NCBI GenBank assembly: GCA_002746605.1
Contig: PDPT01000039.1
Location: 16,478 to 80,477 of the forward strand
Reading direction: 5' to 3'
DNA: 64,000 bases
Source of the DNA: Ignavibacteriota bacterium
GTDB taxonomy: Bacteria; Bacteroidota; Ignavibacteria; Ignavibacteriales; Melioribacteraceae
The position numbers and the translations under genes are program-made. This document shows positions 17,863-27,900 of the stretch, in pieces. The notes below the pieces were generated by a model, which searched no databases, was not told where the DNA came from, and saw only the letters and a list, made by a program, of their open reading frames with translations. Position 1 is the first letter of the stretch, and each line of letters begins with the position of its first letter.

Positions 17863-20168
17863 AAAAAAATCTGATATTAATTTTAGTGTCTTTTCTTTTA
17901 ACAAGTAATATATGGGCACAATATTCTAAAGTAGAATTGGCGAAAGAAACGGAAGTTCGTAAATCTTATAAGCTCGATCCTCAAATTTTACTTAAAAAAG
18001 AAAATGAGAAAGTTGAAAAATTTTTAAGAGAAAATCCTACATATTTTGAAACACAAAAACTACTTAAAAAATCTGCTTGGAATTTTACAGTTGGGAGCAA
18101 AAAATCATGGTTTTCTATTGATTTTACAAATCAAGAGTATTATTCTGTTGCCTCTACTTGTAGAGCAGTTGGAACAAATTGTTATATTTTTGTTGAAGAT
18201 GATATCTGGAATTCGAGAGTTACTGCTGATAATGTAACTGCAGTTATGAATGCTTTCGATAATTCAACTCCGGCTAATCCAAATAGAGGAATTTATGATA
18301 TTACTACATCTACTTTTGGTGATCCTCCGAATGTTGATGGTGATGATAAAATTATAATCCTTATTCTTAATATAAAAGACGGTTCTGACGGAAGTGGCGG
18401 TTACGTTGCCGGATATTTTAATTCTATAAATGAAATATTTACTGAAAATAGTAATAATGCAGAAATTTATTATCTTGATGCAGACCCTGCTAATCTTAGT
18501 ACACAAGCAGGTTTAGAAAATGTAATGAGCACAACTGCTCACGAATTTCAACATATGATTCATTTTAATTATCATGATGGAACTTCCAGTAAGCCAAGAC
18601 AATTAGTTTTTATGAATGAAGGTTGTTCTCTTGTCTCGGAAGTTTTATGCGGATATCCCGTTTATAATCAAAGCTTGTTTAACGGAGAGTATAATCATTA
18701 TCTTTTTGATTGGAGAAACCTTGCCGAGAATGATGATGTATTAAGTGATTATTCAAGAGCCGCAAGATATTTTACTTATATGTATGAACAATTCGGTAGT
18801 GATTTTCTAAGTAAGTTTGTTAAAAGTAAGAAAGTAGAAATTTCAGGTATAAATGATGCATTAAGTAAATTAGATGTAGCAACTAACCTAAGATTTGCTG
18901 AATCTCTAGAACATTGGTTTTTAGCAAATATTGTCCATGATCCGGGTATAGATTCTAAATGGGGTTACTCTACCGAAAATATTACTCCTGTTAACTCGTT
19001 AAGTATTTTTAACCCGAATTATGTGTCAGAAGATGTTACTGTTGAAAGAGGTGCTGCCGATTATATTTCATTTGTTAACGGAAAAAATTTAACGGTTAAT
19101 TTTGATAACTACAATATTGAAGGATTAAAATTTAGAGCTGTTATCTTTTATGGTAACGGAAATATTGAAGTAAATGAACTGAATCCTAAAACTGAATACA
19201 CATATCCTGAATTTGGAAATACTATAGAGAAAATTACTTTTGTTATTTCTAACAGTAACATAGAAAGTACTTATAAATACGGCTGTGTTACTTCGGGCGA
19301 AACTGCTACAGTTGAATTGGCTTATGATAAAAATAAACCAACCGGAGTTTTACGTTTAAGTGATAAGGATACTGTATGTGTGGTCTTTGATGGTGTTCCT
19401 AATTCCAAATTGGATTCAATAAAAGTAGCGCTTCGCCAAGCAGGTTCCGTATATGGAGGAATTTATCAATATACAGGTTCAGTGAGACCAACGCCACTTG
19501 GTAAAAAATTAAAAGATTTGACAGTTACTTCTACAATTACTGAAAAACCTTCATATCCTTATCCTGAGCCTTGGCCTAACTGGGTTACCGTAGATGTTTC
19601 AGAAGATAATATAGATATATCAAAACCATTTGTTGCTGCTTTTGTTGTTGAAGGTACTTACCCTGAAAAAAATAGAATTATGATAACAGAACAAGAAAAG
19701 GCAGATAATCATAGTTTTACTTATCTTAATAATCCGAGTTCGGGAAACCCTGCTTGGTATTATATTTCTTCCAGCGATGCAGGAGATTCTGTTTTTGCTT
19801 ATTTAATAAGAGCTTATGCAGCTCCTACAAAAACTGATATAGATGAAAACAGCAATGAAATATTACCGACTGAATATAATTTATCTCAAAACTATCCAAA
19901 TCCATTTAATCCGGTAACAACAATAAATTATACTATTCCGTCAAATGTGAAACGGTTTACTAATTCTATGACCGGTGAAATGTCAAATGTAAAATTGATA
20001 GTTTATGATATTCTTGGAAACGAAGTGGCAACCTTGGTTAATGAGCAACAAAATCAAGGGAACTATCAAGTTAAATTCGATGCCTCTAATTTGTCCAGTG
20101 GGATTTATTTTTATAAACTACAAGCAGGTAATTTTGTAGCAACAAAGAAAATGATTTTGCTCAAATAA
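17859..20168 (+). CDS. T9SS-exported HExxH metalloprotease-like protein
   Basis: A 769-residue secreted protein. It has a signal peptide (about residues 1-20, ending IWAQ) and a propeptide-like charged region. The catalytic domain has the zinc motif HEFQH (His228-His232) followed by a conserved MNEGCS stretch whose Glu is probably the third ligand, as in gluzincin-type M30/M6-like proteases. Beta-sandwich segments follow. A T9SS type A sorting domain forms the last 85 residues (NYPNPFNPVTTINY... ILGNEVATLV... SSGIYFYKLQ... KKMILLK). It should be exported through Sec, then T9SS, and anchored or released at the surface. It is coupled to the preceding lipoprotein. The MEROPS family is uncertain. 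Confidence 0.85.
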   Translation: MKKNLILILVSFLLTSNIWAQYSKVELAKETEVRKSYKLDPQILLKKENEKVEKFLRENPTYFETQKLLKKSAWNFTVGSKKSWFSIDFTNQEYYSVASTCRAVGTNCYIFVEDDIWNSRVTADNVTAVMNAFDNSTPANPNRGIYDITTSTFGDPPNVDGDDKIIILILNIKDGSDGSGGYVAGYFNSINEIFTENSNNAEIYYLDADPANLSTQAGLENVMSTTAHEFQHMIHFNYHDGTSSKPRQLVFMNEGCSLVSEVLCGYPVYNQSLFNGEYNHYLFDWRNLAENDDVLSDYSRAARYFTYMYEQFGSDFLSKFVKSKKVEISGINDALSKLDVATNLRFAESLEHWFLANIVHDPGIDSKWGYSTENITPVNSLSIFNPNYVSEDVTVERGAADYISFVNGKNLTVNFDNYNIEGLKFRAVIFYGNGNIEVNELNPKTEYTYPEFGNTIEKITFVISNSNIESTYKYGCVTSGETATVELAYDKNKPTGVLRLSDKDTVCVVFDGVPNSKLDSIKVALRQAGSVYGGIYQYTGSVRPTPLGKKLKDLTVTSTITEKPSYPYPEPWPNWVTVDVSEDNIDISKPFVAAFVVEGTYPEKNRIMITEQEKADNHSFTYLNNPSSGNPAWYYISSSDAGDSVFAYLIRAYAAPTKTDIDENSNEILPTEYNLSQNYPNPFNPVTTINYTIPSNVKRFTNSMTGEMSNVKLIVYDILGNEVATLVNEQQNQGNYQVKFDASNLSSGIYFYKLQAGNFVATKKMILLK

Positions 20169-20182
20169 GCCTTTGTGTAATT

Positions 20183-20233
20183 CTCTACTCTCTGTGGTGA
20201 AAAGTTATTCACCACAGAGAAGACTGAGAGAAC
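20183..20233. terminator. Strong hairpin between convergent genes
   Basis: A perfect 12-base inverted repeat, CTCTGTGGTGAA (20190-20201) and TTCACCACAGAG (20208-20219), has a 6-base loop. It extends imperfectly outward through TTCTCT/AGAGAA elements to about 20183-20233. It fills the 66-base gap between convergent genes and probably stops transcription from both sides. No long U-tract follows, so it could also be a member of a dispersed palindromic repeat. Confidence 0.65.
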
Positions 20234-20234
20234 A

Positions 20235-20930
20235 TTAAAAATTCGGTGTAAGTTTTTTCCCTTTATGAAAGTTGAAAATAATTTGTGCAGCTTCTTTTGG
20301 ATCATCGGTTACAGAAAATAAATCCAAATCTCCGGGACTAATGTAACCGTTTTTTAATTGAGTATTTTTTACCCAATCTAATAATGGTGCCCAAAATTCT
20401 TTTCCCATAAAAACAATTGGTACTTTACTGGTCTTACCAGTTTGTATTAAAGTTAGAACTTCAAAGCCTTCATCAACTGTTCCGAATCCGCCGGGCATTA
20501 CTATGTAACCTTGTGCATATTTAAAAAACATTAACTTTCTTACAAAGAAATATCTGAAGGTTAAAAGTTTATCCGTATCTATATAAGGATTTGCTCCTTG
20601 CTCGTGAGGTAATTCAATATTTATTCCTGTGCTACTTCCATTTGCTTCTTGAGCTCCGCGATTTCCTGCTTCCATAATTCCGGGTCCACCGCCTGTTGTA
20701 ATTCCAAAGCCTTTATAGACAAGTTGTTTAGCTGTTTCAACGGTTAGTTTGTAATAGTGCTCTTCGGGTTTTGTTCTTGCCGAACCAAAAATTAAAACAC
20801 TTGGTTTTATTTTTGCCATTCCTTCAAAGCCTTCAACAAACTCCGACATTATTCTAAAGATACGCCACAAATCTTCTTGAGAATCTTGTAGCTGTTGTTC
20901 TATTTCAGTATTGTTATTAGTTTTTTCCAT
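20235..20930 (-). CDS. LOG-family protein (TIGR00730)
   Basis: A 231-residue Rossmann-like protein of the LOG / 'lysine decarboxylase-like' family. It shows the phosphate-binding signature PGGFGTVDEGFEVLTLIQ and an upstream GITTGGGPGIMEAGNRGA. Characterised members hydrolyse nucleoside 5'-monophosphates (cytokinin ribosides or purine nucleotides) to base and ribose 5-phosphate; the old decarboxylase name is wrong. It is the last gene of a four-gene minus-strand run, 28 bases after the nucleotidyltransferase. Its relation to that pathway is unclear. Confidence 0.9.
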   Translation of the reverse strand: MEKTNNNTEIEQQLQDSQEDLWRIFRIMSEFVEGFEGMAKIKPSVLIFGSARTKPEEHYYKLTVETAKQLVYKGFGITTGGGPGIMEAGNRGAQEANGSSTGINIELPHEQGANPYIDTDKLLTFRYFFVRKLMFFKYAQGYIVMPGGFGTVDEGFEVLTLIQTGKTSKVPIVFMGKEFWAPLLDWVKNTQLKNGYISPGDLDLFSVTDDPKEAAQIIFNFHKGKKLTPNF

Positions 20931-20958
20931 TAATTCTTCCTATTCCAAATCTTAATAA

Positions 20959-21693
20959 TTATTTTATTTCTTTAATGATTTCATCTTTTGCAGCTTCAAT
21001 ATCTTCAGCTGTATCAAGTTCCATACATTTAAGATTTTCTACATCTTCAATATAAATTTTTGAACCTTTTTTTATAGATTTTTCAAATGCAGCTTCGTAA
21101 AAAATATTGACTTTGTTTTCTTTTAGAATCATTTCATCTAAGATAGAAAAAAGTTTTGAGGAATATTCTTTTGAAAATTTTTCAATTCCTATTGATTCAC
21201 CAATTGCAAGTTTAGGATTAATCACCTTGCTTATTTCAGAAATTGATTTATCATCATTAAGAATTACTTTTATTTCTTCTTCACCAAGTTCATGAACCGA
21301 TTTTACTGCCAAAACATTTTTATGCTTAGAGTTTAACAGTTTTTCAATAATTCTGTAATCAAAAAGAATGTCACTATCTAAAAGTAAAATATCAGAATCC
21401 TTCACACTTTTTTTTGTTAGCCACAAAGAATAAATATTATTTGTGGAATCATATTTTGGGTTGTAGATAAATTCAATATTTATTTTAGGGAAATTATTTT
21501 TTACATAATCAATTATTTGTTCTTGAAGATATCCTGTTACAATAATAAAATCTTGGATATTATTTTTGATTAAATTTTTGATTGTTCTGCCAAGAATAGT
21601 ATCTTCGCCAAGTTCTAATAAACATTTTGGAGTGTTATCTGTTAAGGGGCGCAACCGAGATGCAATTCCTGCTGCGAGAATAACTGCTTTCAT
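20959..21693 (-). CDS. Sugar-phosphate/alcohol-phosphate nucleotidyltransferase
   Basis: A 244-residue NTP-transferase (GT-A-like) protein. The N-terminus MKAVILAAGIASRLRPLT followed by DNTPKCLLEL is the NTP-binding loop with the activating Lys. A metal-binding acidic pair lies in LLLDSDILFD. Small stand-alone enzymes of this type activate phosphocholine (LicC), inositol 1-phosphate, glycerol or phosphonates as CDP-linked compounds, or sugars. Because the next upstream gene encodes a CDP-alcohol phosphatidyltransferase only 2 bases away, a CTP-dependent cytidylyltransferase is the likeliest role (inference). The acceptor cannot be read from sequence. Confidence 0.85.
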   Translation of the reverse strand: MKAVILAAGIASRLRPLTDNTPKCLLELGEDTILGRTIKNLIKNNIQDFIIVTGYLQEQIIDYVKNNFPKINIEFIYNPKYDSTNNIYSLWLTKKSVKDSDILLLDSDILFDYRIIEKLLNSKHKNVLAVKSVHELGEEEIKVILNDDKSISEISKVINPKLAIGESIGIEKFSKEYSSKLFSILDEMILKENKVNIFYEAAFEKSIKKGSKIYIEDVENLKCMELDTAEDIEAAKDEIIKEIK

Positions 21694-21695
21694 TT

Positions 21696-22574
21696 TTATC
21701 CTTTTAAGTTTAAACTGTTATCAATTTTCTTTTGCCAAATAAAAAGTATTAAGGCAAGTAAATTTCCGAATATTATCATTCCGATTAAATATGTATGCAG
21801 AGCATTAAAGAATGAGCAAATTATCATAAATGTAAGTTGCGTTGTAGGACCAATGTATGTCCATAAATGTATTATGAGTTTATTTTTTTTATAAAATATA
21901 TCGGAATTTATCAGGGGTTTGCTTTTGTTCTTTTTATTGTTTGCCATTTTTACTTGAAATTCAGAATATTGAAGATAGATTTTTATAATCCATTTTTCAA
22001 AAAGCTTTCCTTCAATATTTTTTAATCGTTCATTTTCTCTTTTAAACTCTTGCAGTTCCGATTCCAATACACTTTCTCTTTTAAGAACTATATCGAGGAA
22101 TCTGTTTCTGTAAAAATCTAATAATATCGAAAGGATTGCACTTGTAATGCCTGCCCCAACTGTTAAAGCCCAAGAGGTTGCAGCGTTGTCCGTGTACTTT
22201 GTGAGACCAATCCCGATTCCAATATAGGCAGCAATTGTAGCAATATAATCTGCAACGCCATCAAGAATTCTCCCAAGTTTAGTTCCGTTTTTTTTTAGTC
22301 TAGCGAGCTGCCCGTCACTACAATCTAAAACATCGTAAAGTATGAATAAGATTCCGGCAACAACGAAATATTCGGGTTTACCTAAGCTGTAAAAAATACC
22401 TCCGATTACTCCAAGTATGACTGCTGCAACTGTTAATTGGTTTGGGGTAATGTTTGTTGGATAAACTATTTTTACAAGTAAAAATGCTAATGGACGATAA
22501 AAAATGAGGTCAAAGACTTCTTCGACCTCAAGCATCTTTAACGTACTGATAAATTTGTTAAACCAGTCTATCAT
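21696..22574 (-). CDS. CDP-alcohol phosphatidyltransferase
   Basis: A 292-residue integral membrane enzyme that transfers a phospho-alcohol from a CDP-linked donor to an acceptor alcohol. The family motif is intact: DCSDGQLAR followed by GRILDGVAD, giving the four catalytic aspartates. The N-terminus TPNQLTVAAVILGVIGG is typical. Several membrane segments surround a charged insertion (about residues 160-215) rich in Lys and Glu. It overlaps the upstream aminotransferase by four bases and is followed closely by the nucleotidyltransferase. This suggests the donor is made by that neighbour. Candidate products include a phospholipid with an unusual headgroup or a soluble phosphodiester. Confidence 0.92.
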   Translation of the reverse strand: MIDWFNKFISTLKMLEVEEVFDLIFYRPLAFLLVKIVYPTNITPNQLTVAAVILGVIGGIFYSLGKPEYFVVAGILFILYDVLDCSDGQLARLKKNGTKLGRILDGVADYIATIAAYIGIGIGLTKYTDNAATSWALTVGAGITSAILSILLDFYRNRFLDIVLKRESVLESELQEFKRENERLKNIEGKLFEKWIIKIYLQYSEFQVKMANNKKNKSKPLINSDIFYKKNKLIIHLWTYIGPTTQLTFMIICSFFNALHTYLIGMIIFGNLLALILFIWQKKIDNSLNLKG

Positions 22575-23590
22575 TTTTTCATGAACTCTTTGATTGCTTC
22601 AATCAGCATTCTGTTCTCTTCTTGTGTTCCGAGTGTAATTCGTAAATGATGATTTAATAGTGCTTCGTTCATAAATTTTACAGAAAGATTTTTGCTTAAT
22701 AAAAATTCTTTGAGAGGATTGATAATTTCCATAGGAATTTCAACAAGAATGAAATTTGCAAATGATTTAAAAACTTGAAAACCATCGAGTTTATTTAATT
22801 CGGTAAAAAATAATTCTCTATCTTCTTTCATTTTGTTAGCAATATCTTTGTAGTAATCTTTAGAGTCTAATGCGGCAATTGCAACTTCTTCCGATAATCT
22901 GTGGTAGCCTAAATACCTGTTTGTAAATTTTGAAACATCTGATAAATTTTTACCTATTACTCCATATCCGATTCGCATTCCCGCAAGAGCATAATATTTA
23001 GAGAAAGTTCGGATAAGAATTAAGTTAGGATTATTATCAATTAAACTTCGAACATAATCATTATTCCCGAGATGAGCGTATGCTTCATCAAAAACAACAA
23101 TGGATTCTTTAAATTTTGAGACGATTTTTTCAATGTCTGTAATTTCGAGTGCATTACCGGTAGGATTATTTGGGCTTGCAATAAAAATGATATTTGGTTT
23201 TTCACGATTATAGATTTTTACCATTTCATCGAAATCATAGTAGAATGTGTCCGTACCTTTAAGCAAAGGATATTCAATTGTAATGCCGTCAACTTCATCA
23301 GCAATTCTTTTATAGTACCACCAAGAATAAGTAGGAATTAAAAGTTTACTTCCTTTTTCTAAATAGCATTGAACTGTTTGCTTTAGTAAATCTTCGGCTC
23401 CATAACCGAGAACAATTTGTTCTTCCGGTACATTTAGTTCTTTTGAAAGTCTTTCGGATAAAATACTTTTTACCCCTCTTTTATAAGCTTTTGTGTACCA
23501 GCTTAATTTTGTTAGATCTGCATTCTTCAAAGCTTCGAAACAAGCGGGTGCAGGTCCGTAATTACTTTCATTTCTGTCTAAGTAAATCAT
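22571..23590 (-). CDS. HisC-like PLP aminotransferase
   Basis: A 339-residue fold-type I class I/II aminotransferase closest in pattern to histidinol-phosphate aminotransferase (HisC) or threonine-phosphate decarboxylase (CobD). Seen motifs are LDRNESNYGPAP at the N-terminus, ASPNNPTGN, VVFDEAYAHLG with the pyridine-binding Asp, and FSKYYALAGMRIGYG with the Schiff-base Lys. No other histidine or cobalamin genes are near. It heads an operon with a CDP-alcohol phosphatidyltransferase (4-base overlap) and a nucleotidyltransferase. This suggests it makes or consumes an amino-alcohol phosphate for that pathway, though a displaced hisC cannot be excluded. Confidence 0.85.
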   Translation of the reverse strand: MIYLDRNESNYGPAPACFEALKNADLTKLSWYTKAYKRGVKSILSERLSKELNVPEEQIVLGYGAEDLLKQTVQCYLEKGSKLLIPTYSWWYYKRIADEVDGITIEYPLLKGTDTFYYDFDEMVKIYNREKPNIIFIASPNNPTGNALEITDIEKIVSKFKESIVVFDEAYAHLGNNDYVRSLIDNNPNLILIRTFSKYYALAGMRIGYGVIGKNLSDVSKFTNRYLGYHRLSEEVAIAALDSKDYYKDIANKMKEDRELFFTELNKLDGFQVFKSFANFILVEIPMEIINPLKEFLLSKNLSVKFMNEALLNHHLRITLGTQEENRMLIEAIKEFMKK

Positions 23591-23775
23591 ATTAAACTCA
23601 TTTTAAAATCAAAAAAAATATTTATGAAAATTAAATAATAAAGTTACAAAATCAAAAAATAATGTTATATATAAAGTGAAATATTCCAACGGCTTCATAA
23701 TTAAAAAAATATTATTTTGAAGAACTAAAAAAGCTTAAATACGTCTTAATATATAATTACAAAAATGAAAGTAAA

Positions 23776-24861
23776 ATGAACAAACAGAGCAAAAAATTAT
23801 ACGATACATTAAAGAATGATATTTCAGATGGTGGTTTTACGGATGATGTTCATTCGGATTTTGAAGAACTGAAAGAATATTATTTGAATGAAGAGCGGAA
23901 AAAAGAACTTTCTAAGATGAGTATTGTTAAGAAATATTTTTTAATGACTTGGTGGCTTCTGCAAGAATTATTATTGAATTTAACCCCGGCAAGGAGATTA
24001 CTTTTATTACTTGGCATACTTATTTTACCTATTCTGAATTTCAAAGTTGGAAATTTTGGATTGAATACAAGTTTTATAGGCAGCATAATAATTTTATTTG
24101 TTCTTATGTTAGAATTAAAAGACAAACTGCTTGCCAAAGATGAATTAAATGTTGGAAACTCAGTACAAGAAGCGTTGATGCCCGAGAAAAATCCTAAAAT
24201 AAGCGGTTGGGATGTTTGGCTTTTTACAAAGCCTGCAAAAGAAGTCGGCGGTGATTTGGTGGATATAATAAAACTGAAAGATAAAAAATATGGAATTACA
24301 ATAGCAGATGTTTCGGGAAAAGGTTTGGGAGCAGCACTTTTAATGGCAAAATTACAAACAATAATTCGAACGCTCGCCCCGGAAAATTCAAAACTTGATT
24401 TACTGTTTCGAAGAGTAAATAATGCATTTTATAGAGATATTTTACCAAATAGTTTTGCCTCGGCAATTTTTTTGGAAATTGAAGAAAATGGAAATAGTAT
24501 TAGTTATGTTAATGCAGGGCATCTGCCTCCGATAATCATTCAAGATAGACAAATAAAAGAGCTGCCAAAGGGTAATATGGCTCTCGGATTATCTAAAGAA
24601 GTAGAATTTGATAATAGAAAAATAGCAATAGAACCTAACGAATATTTTGTTGCCTTCTCTGATGGTGTAACCGAAGCGAAGAACAAGAATGGTCAATTTC
24701 TTGGACTAAACAGCTTAAAAATTATGCTCAAAGAATCGGTTTATCACACATCTGACCAACTTGGAAATAAAATACTTAATTATGTTAAAAGTTTTATTGG
24801 TAACTCCAAAACTGCAGATGATTTATCAATTGTAATAATTAAAAAAAAGAACGCTATTTAA
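23776..24861 (+). CDS. SpoIIE/RsbU-type PP2C serine phosphatase, membrane-anchored
   Basis: A 361-residue protein with a cytoplasmic N-terminal segment, two hydrophobic segments (about residues 74-92 and 98-115) and a PP2C-like SpoIIE domain. Metal-binding and catalytic motifs are present: AKEVGGDLVDI, ITIADVSGKGLGAALLMA, VAFSDGVTEA and ADDLSIVII. Such phosphatases act in partner-switching pathways that dephosphorylate anti-anti-sigma (STAS) proteins. No STAS or anti-sigma kinase gene is in the window, so its partner is elsewhere. It lies 106 bases before the propeller histidine kinase on the same strand. Confidence 0.9.
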   Translation: MNKQSKKLYDTLKNDISDGGFTDDVHSDFEELKEYYLNEERKKELSKMSIVKKYFLMTWWLLQELLLNLTPARRLLLLLGILILPILNFKVGNFGLNTSFIGSIIILFVLMLELKDKLLAKDELNVGNSVQEALMPEKNPKISGWDVWLFTKPAKEVGGDLVDIIKLKDKKYGITIADVSGKGLGAALLMAKLQTIIRTLAPENSKLDLLFRRVNNAFYRDILPNSFASAIFLEIEENGNSISYVNAGHLPPIIIQDRQIKELPKGNMALGLSKEVEFDNRKIAIEPNEYFVAFSDGVTEAKNKNGQFLGLNSLKIMLKESVYHTSDQLGNKILNYVKSFIGNSKTADDLSIVIIKKKNAI

Positions 24862-24967
24862 CATTACCAAATAAAGTTTTAAGCAATCCGGTTATGATTT
24901 AATATATTTCAAGATTCTGTATAAATGATTAAATTTATTATGCAAAAAATAAAACTCATAGTAATTA

Positions 24968-27900
24968 ATGTTATATTATCATAAAATTAAATTAACGATT
25001 CTAATTCTTTTCTTTGTACTGTCTTCTGTATTTGGTCAACATAATAAAGATAATTTTGTAAGAATCGGGACTGAACAAGGCTTAACTCCCGGGAATGTTA
25101 ATGATATTCTTCAAGACTCATTAGGTTTCCTTTGGTTCGGTACTGAAAGCGGACTTTGTAGATACGATGGTTATACATTTAAAATTTTTCAAAATGAGTT
25201 GGGAGACAGCAATTCTTTGAGTTTTGATAATATATTTAGTTTGTTGTTAGACGAAGCAGGTATTATTTGGATTGGTACGCTGGGTGGCGGCTTAAATAGA
25301 TTTGATACTAAAACCGAAACTTTCAAAAGATATGATAAAATAAAAAACTCTTTAAGTTATAATACAATATTTAAGGTCTATAAAGATTCTGAAAATCGTA
25401 TTTGGATTTCAACACTTGGCGGAGGATTAAATCTTTTTAACAAAGATACCGAACAATTTATTGTTTATAAAAATGTACCCGATAACCTTAATTCTATAAG
25501 CAGCAACACGGTAAGCTCCATTTACGAAGATAATAAAAAGCGATTATGGGTCGGTACTTTCGATGGAGGTCTCAATCTTTTTAACCCCAAAACAAATTCT
25601 TTTACTCACTTTAAGAACGATAAAAATAATAAAATGTCAATAAACCACAATCAAATAATGGATATTATTGCATGTGGTGATGATAGTTTAATGATTGCGA
25701 CTTTTGGCGGTGGAATAAATATTTTTGATATTAAACGGAAAAAGTTTTTTAATAGCGAAAATGAAAAAGACTTTTTTTATTCTACTGAGCATAAAAATGT
25801 GAGAAAATTCTACAAAGAAAATGATAATATTTGGGTGGGGACCTATAATGGTTTGTATAAATTTAATACAAAAAGAAAAAGCAAAAAGCGATATATTTAT
25901 GAGCAAAATAATCTTGCTTCTCTCAGTAATAATAAAATAAGAGAAATATTTAAAGATAAAAGTAATAATATTTGGATTGGTACAATCAATGGAGCAAATA
26001 AATTAAACTTAAATAAAAAAAAGTTTGACTTTGTGAAATATGACGATAAGGATTTAATTAAATCCGGTAATTTAGTTGAATTAGCAAACTATATTAAAAG
26101 CAGCAGTCTTATATGGGGAGAAAAAGTAAATAAAAAAATAAAATATTTTAACAATAATTACTCAGTATCAAAAAAACAATTGTATTATTCCAACTCGTAT
26201 TTTGACGATAAAGGAAGATTATGGATCGGTAATTATAACGGATTAAAATATTTTAATAAAAATAATAAAGAGTTTAAATATGTTGAGTATGTTTCTCATG
26301 GTTCTTCGGAGGTCTTAAATAATTTGGTAAAAAGTTTTTATATTGATAAAAATGGAGATTTATGGGCAGGTACACTTGGTGGAGGATTAACATATTATGA
26401 TATGCAAAGGAATATTTCTAAGAATTTTATACATAGTGAAGAAGATAGATATTCAATTAGTGATTCAAGAGTGTTCCCAATTTATGAGGATTCATATAAT
26501 AACTTTTGGGTAGGAACTTATGGGGGATTAAACAGATTTGTAAAAGAACAAGAAAAATTTATAAAATATATTTACGATCCGAGTAATGAAACATCACTTT
26601 CTAACGATAGAATTTACTCTATTTTTGAAGCGGAAGATAGAACATTGTGGATCGGTACCTATCAAGGATTAAATAAGTATATAAAAGATAAAGATAATTT
26701 TGAAAGAATTACTGTAAAAGAAGGTCTCCTTGATAATACAATTTATTGTATTTTAGAAGACGAAAGAAACAATCTTTGGTTAAGGACGGGGAAAGGAATA
26801 TCAAAATATAATCCCCAAAAAAAGATAATAAGAAATTATACTATCGAAGACGGTATAGATGCAATTGAAGCAAATGGAAGTATTTGCTTTAAAGATAAAA
26901 ATGGAAAAATGTTTTTTGGTGGTCTAAACGGCTTTAATACATTTTATCCCAAAGACATAAAAAATAACAATGATGCCCCAAAAATTGTTTTTACTGATTT
27001 GAAAATATTTGATAAATCGATAAACATCAGTAAAGAAAATGATTATCTAAACCAAAGTCTTAATGAAATAAATGAACTTGAACTTTCTTATAAAGACAAA
27101 ATATTTACAATTCAATTTTCTGCATTAAATTTTACGATACCTTCAAAAACCAACTATGCTTATAAATTAAAAGGCTTTAATGATAATTGGAAATATATAG
27201 GTTCAGAAGAAAGGGAAGTTACATTTACTAATCTAAATTCCGGAAAATATGTTTTACATGTTAAAGCAACCAATAATGATGGTGTTTGGAGTGATAAAAG
27301 TAGAAAACTAATTATAATAATTTCTCCGCCGTATTGGCAAACTTGGTGGTTTAGGCTTCTAATTGCGGGATTTATCATGGCAATTATATTTATTTTCTAC
27401 GAAGTTAAGCTAAGTAAATTACTTGAAATTGAAAAAACGAGAGCAAAAATTGCTCGAAATTTACATGATGATGTAGGCGGCACTTTGGCAAGTATCCAAT
27501 ATTTTGTTAATGCCATAAAACAAAGTAAAGATCAAAAGAATACTGAAAAGTTTTTAGATTTAATAGTCGAAAGTTCAAATGACGTTCAGGAGAAGGTTCG
27601 AGATATAATTTGGACGGTAAATCCAAAAGAGGACGGTCTTTCAAAATTTATGGTAAAGTTTAACAGATATGCTTCGGATATTTTTGATTCCAACGGAATA
27701 AACTATAAAATAAATTTTCCTAAAATTGAAACTGAGAAAAAAATAAGCATGGAAAAAAGACAGCATTTTTGGTTTATCTGTAAAGAAACGGTTATAAATA
27801 CGGTAAAGCATTCGAAGTGTGATAATGTTAAAGTAGATTTTATTTTAACCGGAAACAAATTGGAATACATAATTTACGATGATGGAATCGGTTGTAAAAA

